Assembly: GCF_023343835.1 (NCBI RefSeq)
Contig: NC_064448.1
Coordinates: 14,043,531-14,107,530 of the forward strand
Source: Lagopus muta
Taxonomy: Eukaryota; Chordata; Aves; Galliformes; Phasianidae
Direction: 5' to 3'
DNA: 64,000 bases
Program-made: the position numbers and the translations under genes
Shown: positions 34,701 to 44,722 of the stretch, piece by piece
Layout of the letters: every line of letters starts with the position of its first letter
Position numbering within the stretch: the stretch's first letter is position 1
Notes under the pieces: generated by a model
What the model was told of the DNA's origin: nothing
Database searches by the model: none
The model's input: the letters and a program-made list of their open reading frames with translations, nothing else

Positions 34701-37700
34701 GAAACTCCAAAATCCTTCCCCTGGCCTCGTGCCCTCCCTTCCGACCTCACCGCAGAGCCGGGAATGGGGAATTTCTGGCACACCTCTGGAAGTGTTCTCC
34801 CGTGAATGGCATGGCCATGAGCTCTGTGCCCTGCCAGGTGCCTGCAGAGGCCGCTCAGGGAGCTGCTGTCCTTCTCCCAAACCAATCTGGCTCCCTGTCC
34901 CCCTGCTGCACCTACCCAGCGGGACCTGGGCTGACAGCCACTGCTGCCCACCGCAGGCACGCTGCTCTCAGGAGGGACCTCCGTCCCTGAGCTGTCAGCC
35001 GGGTTAGCTGTCTTCGTTCAGCTTTATTTCTTTGGATCGCCAGAGAGAGGTTGTGGTGAGAACACCACCTCCATCTTCCTGGACTGGTTAGGATGGCCCC
35101 CTCCAACAGATGAGCGTGTCATGTACATGGGTGCTGTCCTCTGTAATGGCAACTTCTTTGGTCTGTGCAGCTGATGCCAGCCCCAAATGGAACGTGCAAG
35201 TGCTGGAATTCTGCCTTGGTCTTAATGCAGCATTCCTGAGCCTGAACCAGTTGCCTTGAGAGCATTGTATCACAACCAAAAACCTTATTTCCACCCTATG
35301 CTGTATGTATGTATGTGTGTATGTGTGTGGGGGGACACTGTTCTATTTGGGGCTGGTTTTGCACCTGCTCATCATTGTCCCTTGTGCAACTCTTGGTGCC
35401 TGGGGCACAGCTGTGCTGCAATCACAGACAGCTCTTGCATCACCTGCACAGTGGCCTTTGGCAGCGGAAGAGCAGGAAGTAAAAAGTGTGTTGTTTTTTT
35501 TTTTAACAACCTGAGTTACACACACAAAGAATCAGATGGAGGCAAAATGCAAGAGAAGCAGTTTTGTAAGAGCCTTTTATCTAAGTGTGTGAAAGTTCAG
35601 AGGTGAAGAGGTTTGCAGCCAGAATAGCACGAGCTCTCCAAAACGCACTGTCTTTGCCAGAGTGCCATGGTGTCATTGACTTTGGATGGGACTGGGGAAG
35701 AGTTCACTGTAACGAAAGCCCTGTGCACAGCCCACCCGCAAGAGAAGAGCTGCCCAGGAGAGTGTTGCCAAGATGTGGGGATGATGGCTTGGGGATGATG
35801 GCTGCACCCAGCTGCCATGGACTGACCCTTGGCAGCCCTGCCGTTCAGGTGGGCTCACAGGGCACCAGCCCATGTTCAGCCACCTGTCCCACCCCACTCC
35901 CTCCTGGCCTTGCCTCCCTGGCCCTCCTTGGGCTTGAGACTGTGCTGGGCTGTGGCAATGCATGCACAGGTGAGGACAGGAGGGCTGGGTGCTGTTTGTG
36001 AGTGCTTATCTACAACACTGTGACACAGCTTTCGTGAAAGAAGTGACAGCCCCGTGGGTTGGTCTGGGAAGGTCTGGCTGCTGACCTCAGCAGTGTGTTT
36101 GTGTTTCTGACCTTACAAAACCCGTTCCTTCTGTGGCTGAAACCATAGCTGGAAATGAGGAAGAGGTGGGGAGCAGCGGTGCAGGAGGTGTGCTCGCTCT
36201 CAGGTGCCTCTCCACAGCCCCGTGCGGCTGTGTCAGACATGCCTGGGGAGGAATTTACCCCAAATCCACAAACCAAGTGCACGGTCAGGCCCCCGCTGAC
36301 GGAGCACCTCGTGCCCTGGCTGTGACTTTCAGGGCTGCTGTGCGGGCCTCGGGGGCTTTGGACCTCTGTCAGGGAGTTTGCCTAGAACAATTCTGTCCTC
36401 TGTGCCAAGACCTAGTCCTATCCAACATGTTTCCTGCTGTTATCTCGATCCCTGTCCTCGGAGGAGGTTTTAATTTTAATCCTGGTAATTCAGAAATCAG
36501 AGAACATAGGAGACACGTGCAGCTGCGGGATGCTGGTGCCCAGCTGGGCTGTGGTCTGTGTGGGCAGCACTGTGGGGCGCAGGGTGCGAGCCGCCCAGCT
36601 GCACCTGTGGTGGCGCATGGGCTGCGAGGGGCTGCCGCGTGCCGGGCTGTCTGTGCTGCGCTGGGGCTGAGCTGCTTTGTCTATACTTAGTGCATTTTTC
36701 AGATAACCTTCTGGTGCTATTTTGGGGCTGAGTGCTGACTTAAGGCCCCTTCTTGCCCTTGTGCCCGGCTGCGTCACAGGTTCCAAGCCTCTCGGTTTTC
36801 AGCATCCTCCAACACCCAGATGTGTAGAAAGGTGCTAGAAGGCAAATGGGCTTTTTGGGTTATTAGCACTGCAAAAAGGAAAGAAAGTAATGTCTTAAGC
36901 CCTTTTTCCTTCCTCCTTGGGCCCTGCAGGAGGAGTTTGAGGCCCAGGCTCTGGGCTCTGCAGTGCTGAGGTAGGACATGGGGACAGCTCTGCAGCACCC
37001 AGTGACAGACAGACCCACTGCTGTCACTGCAGCACAACACACAGCAGTGCACCACAGCTGGGCTGTGATGGTCATTCAGCACTACAACAACAGAGAGGGA
37101 GAAATTCTCCTTGCTAAAAGAGGCACAAAAGCCTTTCTTCCAAAACAACATGAAAGAGCTCTGCTTTTCCAATGAGACTCAGCAGCAGCAGCGGCGGCAA
37201 TGTGGATGGTGGGAGAAGGGTGGAGTTCTGCTGCTTGGGCAGCTCTCAGACGAAGCTTCTCCTCCACGGACACCGCAATGAGGCTCTGATGGCCGCTCTG
37301 GGCCTGGTGGCAGCTGTGCTGGAAGGAGTGCAGGGCTGGGTGCCTGCCAGGGCCCAGCAGGAGAGCCTGGGAGCAGGGACCTTCCTGCAGCTCTGTAAGG
37401 TCAGTGCCTGTGGAAGCTCTGTGCTGAGGCAGGCCACTGCCTCACATGCAAACTGATGGGCACAGATGCCGGGTCACCCTCTGGGCCATTGAATCCAGCG
37501 GCCAAGCTGGGCCTCTCCAAGGGTCTGCAGGAGCAGCCATACGGCATTGCTGGGACAGGGCGGCGATCCCACCAGCAACAAGCAGGGATGTGGCCCAGGG
37601 AGCACTGCAGGTTCAATGCTGAGCCCCAGGATGGTGAACCTGGCAGAGCCAGGCTGAGCTCTCGAGGCTGTGCCCTGTTGTACCCTGCTGTGCCCTGCTG

Positions 37701-40230
37701 TGCCCTGCTGTGCCCTGCTGTGCCCTGCTGCGCCCTGCTGTGCCCTGCTGTGCCCTGCTGTGCCCTGTGCTCAGCCTGCAGCCAGCACATGGGCTGTGTG
37801 AGCCAGGGAACCTGCTGTGTTCAGGGCTGCATGCATTTGTTTAAAGATTCTTGTATGTGTCAGAGGTCCCAGGATGGTGCATGGATAGCAAAGACTGCCC
37901 AGGACCTCTCCCGCCCTCCACTCCACAGCCCCATTGCCAGAATTGCTGTGACCATTGCTGCTCTCTGCAGCCAGGTGCCAAGGTCACAGCCTCACTCATC
38001 ACTCGGAGGCTTTTAGGATGTTCAGGAACTTGTTTTTCAGGTCCCTGGGGTGGGCATGGGGAGGACAAGATGGTGGGAGCAGCAATGTGCACATGTAAAA
38101 TCTTGAGGAGGCACCCGGGGATCTGTTCCCATCATCTCAGCACAAAACCAGACTGTGGATTAAGAGAAGACTTTAGTGTTCCCTGCCTCCCCTCAATATA
38201 GCAGAAGCTGCTCGGGGCAGGACATTTATAGCTGCCCTTCCATACTGGGAGCTCTCTTGGGTTTCAGTGCTGGGTGATAACGGGAGCGTGGCTCTGAGCC
38301 GCCCCATTCCTCTGCCAGTAACAGGCAGAGATCCCCTGTCCTGGTGCCACACAGCTCTGTGGCTGGCTGTGCCGTGAGGCTCCATGGACTTCCCTCCACG
38401 CTACCATACAGCCAAGGGACTCAGTGAGGAGGAAAGTGTAATAGAGGAGCCTGCCCCAGGCTCTCCATTAGCACTCTAGATCCCTCTCCCACTTTTTACA
38501 CCTGGCTTTGCCATTTTGATCATAAGGGGCATAAAAAACTGCTAAGTAGAGTCTCTGCACCAACACAGCTCATGGCAGCATATGGAAAGCACTACCCCAT
38601 GTCTGTTCCCCCTTGCAGCCTCCTTTGTGCCCCTAATCCATACAAGTTGTCACAGACAGCAGCAGGCTGCCACATCACAGGCTGAAGATAACATCAGTGC
38701 AGGTGAAGTCACTGCAAGGACAGACACTGGCACAGATGAGGAGCACTCAGGGTGGACACTGAGGAGGCCCTGCAGGCTGAGCAAGGCCAGACCCCACGTG
38801 AACCAGGACAGAGTGCCATCCCTGAGCACAGCAGCTCCTGGGGCTTCTGACCTCCCAGGGAGCCCTAGGTGCCTGCCCAGGCTGCAGGGACAGGCACAGC
38901 TTTGTTTCCCACGGGGACAGCAGCTCGCAGCTCCAGTGTCACCTTCCAGACAGGGAAATGTCAGGAGCACAGCTCCGGTTGCAGGCAGCCTGGCCTTCGT
39001 CCCCTCTGGTGCCGTGGAGTGACACAGAGCTGGGCAGCCTGAGAGCTTCCCCTCATCTTTGTCCCCCCAGTTTTCTCCCCATCAAAGATTAGGGAGGTTG
39101 GGAGGCAAATTTTCCCACCGCTTCCTGACACCCAACATGATTTTTTCAAGGCTGGAGGGAACATTCTGCTTGCTTTCTCACTGGGCCACTGCTGTTATGA
39201 AGCCACCTTCCCTGAACATGTGGCCATCAGACACCATGACCTCACAGGCAGCCCCTGGCTGAGGCACGCACCCCAAAACCACCCTGGGGAGGATGAGTGA
39301 GCACACCCCAGCGGCTCCCATTTCTTCCTGTCCCCAAGCCAACCCAGGAGCTGGTAGAAAACAAGATGTCAGTCACAGGGGCACTGAGTCAGAGCGCTCT
39401 GGCCGGGTCAGGTGGGGATGCTGGCAGGATGCCCTGCAGGGGCTGGGCAGAGAAAACCAAACCTCCCCCCGCAGGCAGCCCTGTGTCCCACTGCTGTGTG
39501 TACCTGCCTCGGGCAGCCCCACCAGGTCCACATGCTTTGCAGTCCTTGCTTCAAGGGGTGCTTGGCTTTGCCTGGCAGGCAGCTGGTGACTCTCTTGCAC
39601 AAATAGTTATTTAGGGACAATTTACCCTAATTTGAAATAAAGTGCAAGTCTGTTTGCTTGCTTGCTTGTTTTAATGAATGGAGAATGCCTCTATCATGTT
39701 CATTTTTGCAAAGAAAGTCTTTTTTTATTATTTTTTTCTTTTCAGAGAAGTGTAAATCTAACACTCAGATTTATGTCAAGTTAGGTCACCACCTGATGTT
39801 CAGCATTTTCTTAGTGCTCTCCATTATTTGCTGTAGGTGAACTCCTTTGCTGCTGGAGGGCTGTGCTGGGAGCAGCCCCAGGCCTTGGCTGCAGGCTCCC
39901 AACACCCCAGACTGTCTCCATCCCAGGCCATGGGCTGAAGCCTGCCTGTGCCCTGGGCACAGCCTCCCCATATCCCCAGGTGCAGTGTGCAGGGCTGCTC
40001 CTTGGGGCTGTCATGGTTGTCCCACGGCTGCAATCACTGTGAGCACACAGTGGGCACATAGCCCCTCGCTGGGGGTTCACGGCCGTCCTAAGGAGGTGTC
40101 TCCAGAGAAGGATCTATCCACCTCCAGCACAGGCAGAGCGGGTGTCCCCATGCTCACCGTGGGCTGTGAGCTGGTGCCAGCAGGAGAAACCAGAATGAGA
40201 ACAGCAGCCGGAGGGGCTGCGGGAGGGCAG
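34700..40230. other. Non-coding spacer upstream of TP53INP2
   Basis: No coding chain is recognised. A (TGTA)n/(TG)n tract lies near 35303-35330 and a 10-bp minisatellite near 37671-37768 (listed separately). The remaining frames are short and compositionally biased. Confidence 0.45.
37671..37768 (+). repeat. Ten-unit minisatellite of period 10 (TGCCCTGCTG)
   Basis: Ten consecutive 10-mers are in perfect register. Most are identical, with variants tgccctgttg, taccctgctg and cgccctgctg. Open frames on both strands here (for example repeated QQGTAGHSRA) are products of the repeat. Confidence 0.97.
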
Positions 40231-40286
40231 GCACTCCAACACCTGCAGGGTGGGTTACTGGGGGCACCTCCCAGAGCACCTCAGAA

Positions 40287-40740
40287 GGGGACAGGGCTGG
40301 AGCACCTCAAGTACTGTGACCAGTGTTGGGCCCCTCACTACAGGAAAGACACTGAGTGTGTTCAGAGAAGGGCAGAGAAGCTGTGAGGGGTCTGGGGCAC
40401 AGATGTCAGTGGCTGAGGGAGCTGGGATTGTTCAGTCTGGAAAAGAGAAGGTTCAGGGGAGTCCTCATTGCTCTCTACAGCTACCTGAAGGGAGGTTGTG
40501 GTGGGGGTTGAGGAGGGGGTTCATCCTCTGCTCCTTCATAATAGTGACAGGACTGGAAGGAACGGCCTCAAGTTGCACCAGGGGGGTTCAGGTTGATGTT
40601 AGGAAAAATTCCGTCTCCAAGAGTGGCACTGGAATGGGCTGCCTGGGGAGGCGGTGGACTCATCGTCCCTGGAGATGTTAAGAAACATTCAGATGTACAT
40701 GGGTTAGTGGGAAACGTTGGTGGTAGGTGGATACCCCACA
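40287..40740 (+). repeat. CR1 LINE 3' fragment
   Basis: CR1-like 'gttgggcccctcactacagg', 'gtgttcagagaagggcagag', 'attgctctctacagctacct', 'ggcctcaagttgcaccaggg' and 'ctgcctggggaggcggtgga' follow in order. It lies about 1 kb upstream of the TP53INP2 CpG island. Confidence 0.85.
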
Positions 40741-41639
40741 CAGGCTGCCAGCCCTGCCTGTGCCCCGCTGCTGCAGGCAGCGCTGAGAGGGCTCTGCAAA
40801 GATTCTGCCATGCTATTATTACCTAGCGTCTCGTTTCTTCAAGCGCTCTGGATGGCTGGACCCAGCATTCTGTTTTTAACAAAGGAAGAGAAATGAGAGC
40901 CCTGCCCGACCGCCGTGCTGCCTGCTGGCGTCAGCGCCGAAGCGGAGCACTGGCATTACACGCCGGCCGCGCTCTCTGCCAGGAGCTCTCGGCGCTGCAT
41001 CTCAAAAGCAGCTCGGTGAAGCCAATCTGCCTGCCGTGTAATTTTCTGCAGTGGCCCAAACGCAGTGCCACCATTCCGGCAGCTCCGAGCGGCCCCGCGC
41101 CACCGCACCCCGCGCTCTGCTCCCAGCCCCGCCGTTCCCGCAGGCGCAGCGCTCCCGGTAGGCGGCGCGCAGGCTGCGCCAAGGCCGCGGGAGTGCCGGC
41201 ACGGCGTTATTTAATGGAGAAGCTCAGGTTCCAATAAGTCTCCATTTAATTCCGCCCCCCGTGAACTGGCGGCGGGGAATCGCCACCCGCTGTGCCGCGA
41301 GCCCGGGCCGTGACGCAGACACGCCGCCCCGCTAATGACCGTGCCCGTAACGCTCCGTCCGCTCACGGACCATTTCCTGCCTCCCGCCGCCACGTGACGG
41401 ACTCGGCACGGGATCCGCCCGCCCCGGTCCGTGCCGAGCGCGAAGGAGCAGGGCTCGGTGCCACCCGACGCCCAGGGCTCTGCCGGCCGGGGCACAGGGG
41501 CCCTCCCGCCCCTAACGGGGCCCGGGCACGGCCGGTCCCTGCAGCCACGCAAGGGGCACGCGGGCGTCCCGCAGCCCCGGCCGAGCTCCGCCGCAGCCCC
41601 GAGCCCCGCGCCCGGCCCGCGCCACCTCGCCCCGCCCCG

Positions 41640-41730
41640 CCTCCCGCGGCGTCGCCTCCCATTGGCCGGCGGGCGGGGGCGGGCGGGCCGCTTTGTGACG
41701 TCACGCTCAGCTGTCGGAAGGTCCCGATTT
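41640..41730 (+). promoter_or_regulatory. TP53INP2: TP53INP2 core promoter: GC boxes, inverted CCAAT and a perfect CRE
   Basis: In a dense CpG island (about 41.0-43.0 kb), GC boxes (ggggcgggcggg) and an inverted CCAAT box (ATTGG, 41661-41665) precede the palindromic cAMP-response element TGACGTCA at 41696-41703. An E-box CAGCTG lies at 41708-41713. No TATA box is seen. The start site is inferred to lie a few tens of bases downstream. Confidence 0.7.
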
Positions 41731-41875
41731 GTGCGGGGCAGCGGCGGGCGCGGGGCAGAACCGCGGAGCAGAACCGGGGACGTCCCGCCCGCGGCGCCCG
41801 CTCCCGCCGCCACCTCCGCGCCCGCCGGCGCCGCGCCGCCGCCCTCTGACAGCGCCCGGTGCCGATACCGGCAGG
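41730..41875 (+). other. TP53INP2: TP53INP2 non-coding exon 1 (5' end approximate)
   Basis: GC-rich sequence ends at a consensus donor, GCAGG|GTGAGTGCG, at 41875. The first coding exon has an acceptor and about 205 bases of 5' leader before its ATG, so a separate upstream leader exon is expected. The left boundary is a guess. Confidence 0.55.
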
Positions 41876-42035
41876 GTGAGTGCGCCTCGCGGGGGACGGG
41901 GGCTCCGGGGTGGGCGGGTGTCCGGGTGTCCGGGAGCGGCGGGCGGCGGTGCGGCGGGGCTCCGGGCCGGACTCCACGGGAGCCTTTGTCTGGCGGCGGA
42001 CGGGGCCGGGCCGGGGCAGCAGGGTCGGGGCCGCT

Positions 42036-42051
42036 CCCCCCCCCCCCCCCC
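42036..42051 (+). repeat. 16-base C homopolymer in the CpG island
   Basis: Run of 16 C in TP53INP2 intron 1. Confidence 0.9.
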
Positions 42052-42108
42052 GCGCTGTTGTTTGTTTCGGCACCGCCGGATTAAGCCCGGCGCCTGCGCC
42101 CCGCTCCC

Positions 42109-42176
42109 ATTGGCCGCGCCGGGTTGGAAGGCTGCGGTGACGTCGCCTCATTTCCATATGACATTGGGACGTCACG
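42109..42176 (+). promoter_or_regulatory. TP53INP2: Second CCAAT plus CRE module in TP53INP2 intron 1
   Basis: CCCATTGGCCG is followed after about 25 bases by TGACGTCG and then by a facing GACGTCAC near 42169-42176. The block repeats the arrangement of the upstream promoter, so it may be an alternative promoter or intronic enhancer. Confidence 0.45.
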
Positions 42177-44393
42177 AGGCCGCCTCCTTCCCCCCCACCC
42201 CCCCGCAATGTCCTCCCGTGACCCCGCACGGCCCCGGCCTGGCGGCGGCACCTCCCGGCGGGGTCACTGCGCCGTGCCTGGGGCCTCAGCGGGCGGGGCG
42301 GCTCGGTTGGAGATGGCGGCTGTCCGTGGGGACGTGGGGGCACGGCGGTGTGTCGTCCGGCAGCCCCGCGGTGATGCGGCACTCGCGTTCCTGCGGCCTC
42401 ACGAGTCGCGGCGCGTGTCCCGTGCCCGCGGGGCTCCCGGCTCGGCTCCGCCGCCGTCACCGCCGCTCCGCGCGGCCCCCGGGCGCCCTCGTGCTGCGGG
42501 ACGCGGCCTCGGCTGCGGTTCCGCCGCGGGAACGGGCGTCGCTCGGGTGGCACGCGGGGCTCCAACGACAGCTGTTTGTTTGTTTTTTTTTTTTTTCCCG
42601 AAGAATAAATTTTATTATTTTTAATTCTTCGAAATAACGCTGAGGATCTTAGCGCACCTCGCTGTCACCGTTTCTGCTGCTCGTGCGATTGGGTGCAACG
42701 GGAAGAACGCGGGGGAAGCGTTTCCCTCGAGGATGAGCCCGTGCCGCCGCGTGGGCAGGGCTGGATGCGCCCGGCTGCAGGCCTGGCCCGGTTCGGTGGG
42801 GCAGGAGGCGTCTGCGGGGCTGCGCGTGGGGCCGCTGCGTGGCGAAGTGCCCGCCGGGAGCTGCGAGGCGCGGGGTCACCCCGCGGGGCGGCCGGAAGGG
42901 GGAGGGGAGCGGGGCCGCCCCGTGTCCGCGTCCCCGTGTCGCGGTGCAGGGGTCAGGGCTTTGGTATGCCGTGTGTGCGAAGAGCAGCCCTGCGGGCGCT
43001 TGTCTAATTTAGGCGAAGTGCGCTGAAAATAGCGCTTCCCACGTGTGCCGGATTCGCGCACCTGATTTGCGCCGCGGTGCGGTGTGTCAGCAGCATCCCG
43101 CTGTGCCGCTATGAACGCGGCGGCACCCGGCGCTGCCGTCCTCAAAGGGTGAAGCTGCCGTGGGTCCCCGCGCAGCCCTGGCGCTCTCTGCCCCACTGAG
43201 TGTGAGATGAAGCCGCAGCTGGGGCTGCCCCTTGTGGGCTGGGGGATGTCCGGCACCTAAGGGAGCCCAGTGGGTGCATCACCCTTGTTTGCCTTTTCCA
43301 TGGTGTATTTTTATTCTTAGGATTTAGTGCTCCAGGAAAGGGGGCTGCCTGATGGTTTAGAGATGAGCGCACGCACGGATGGGTGCTGCTGGAAATGCTG
43401 TGCTGTGGTTGTGGCTGTGGTTGTGGGGCAGAACACTGCCATGGCCGTGTGCGTGACCAGGGAAGCTCCTCTGCTGCGCTTCAGTGCTGCAGAGGGAACC
43501 TTCCAGGATGATGGACGGAAGGATCCCAGCTGCTGTCAGTGTGGGGGCTTTGCTCCATGTCCAGCCCCGGGGGTGTTTTCATGTCCTTTTGTCTCTGGAC
43601 CAAATGCATTTTCTCTGCACGGTTAATACTCTGCACCTTGTGTCTGCCATCTGTCTGCGGCTCTCTGTGGGCTTTGCAGCCATTAATGAAATTGGAGTGC
43701 TGGCCCCACGCTGAGCTGTGGAGAACTCTTCCCCAGCAGAAAACTGGAGCAGTAATAAGGCCTGGCTGGAGGAGGGCGCTGCCCAGGGCTGGGTGACACA
43801 GCCCTCGCCCTGCCCGGGCCGTGGTGCGCTCACTGCCTGCAGCAGTCCTGCTGTGTAGCCCTGGCTCTGCCCCTGTTCCCTCAGCTCGGGTGCACCAGGC
43901 ACACATGGTCTGTGCTGAAGTGCCCACCCAGCGGATGCAGTTGGGGTGTGGATGGGTGTGAGTGGCCGTCTCCACATGCGTGGCTGTGTGTGTGCCCTGC
44001 GCTGCTGGGTTTGGAGGCCCGGCTGGTACAGGCTTGGGGCTTTGTTGTAAAGTAGCAGTGGTGGCACGTGTGATAGGGTCACCTTCCAGAGCCGGAGGGT
44101 GGCAATGAAATGCATGCAGCTGCTTGAGAAGAGCATCTCTGCAAACAACCCACAGAGAATCTAACAGTAACAGCTTTCAGAATTAAACCAGCCCAAAACA
44201 GATTTCAGCACTAGTGAGGCTTCTGGAGGTGAGAGTGCTCCCCAAACTCTTGGAGCCCATCCCCAGCGAGTGCACATTTCTAACAGAAGTCACATGCAGT
44301 GCGTCCTTTGCTGCAGCAGGGGCTGGGACCGCCTTCCTGCTGTCCCCACTGACACCACTCCTCTGGCCTGAATGCCCCTGTTCCCTTTTGCAG

Positions 44394-44722
44394 GCCTTTG
44401 CACTGAAGCCAAGTGAAGAACCTCATAACTGTGCTACGTGCCCTGCAACTCAGCGAAGACTTTCAGCAAAGCACTCCTGCCCCGAGGAAGGACCTCCAGC
44501 ACCGCTGAGCTCTGTGCCCTGCCCTATCTGCCCATCCCCACATTGAGGCAGGTGCTCAGCAGCTGCTTTTCTCCTGTCCCACCTGACTGCTCCCCACCAT
44601 GTTCCAGCGTCTCACCAGCCTCTTCTTCAGTGACAGCAGCACACCAGAGGGCCTGGAGGAGCCCAAACCCTTTGTCTCGGAGGAGGAGGAGGAGGATGGA
44701 TGGCTCATAATCGAGCTTGGAG
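44394..44722 (+). CDS. TP53INP2: TP53INP2 exon 2: 5' leader and N-terminus with LIR
   Basis: The acceptor is ttcccttttgcag. The start codon is at 44599, so about 205 bases are 5' UTR. Codons run from MFQRLTSLFFSDSSTPEG to SEEEEEDGWLIIELG plus one base of a split Gly codon; donor GAG|GTGAGG. Confidence 0.94.

Noticed and set aside
34067-34960. 297-codon open frame on the minus strand
   Set aside because: It lies in GC-rich DNA where all frames are open. It has no domain, membrane segment or splice context, and strongly biased Gly/Pro/Arg/Ser composition.
37401-37790. Repetitive Gln-Gly-Thr-Ala-Gly-His protein-like frame
   Set aside because: It is a by-product of the 10-bp minisatellite; a period not divisible by three opens several frames.
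25796-41640. A possible extra gene such as MAP1LC3A between PIGU and TP53INP2
   Set aside because: No LC3-like ubiquitin-fold coding exon was recognised on either strand; in mammals that gene lies on the far side of PIGU.
41363-42565. 400-codon minus-strand frame across the TP53INP2 CpG island
   Set aside because: Arg/Pro/Gly/Ala text from CpG-rich sequence, overlapping the promoter and exon 1 of TP53INP2. A 302-codon plus-strand frame (41729-42637) over the same DNA is rejected for the same reason.
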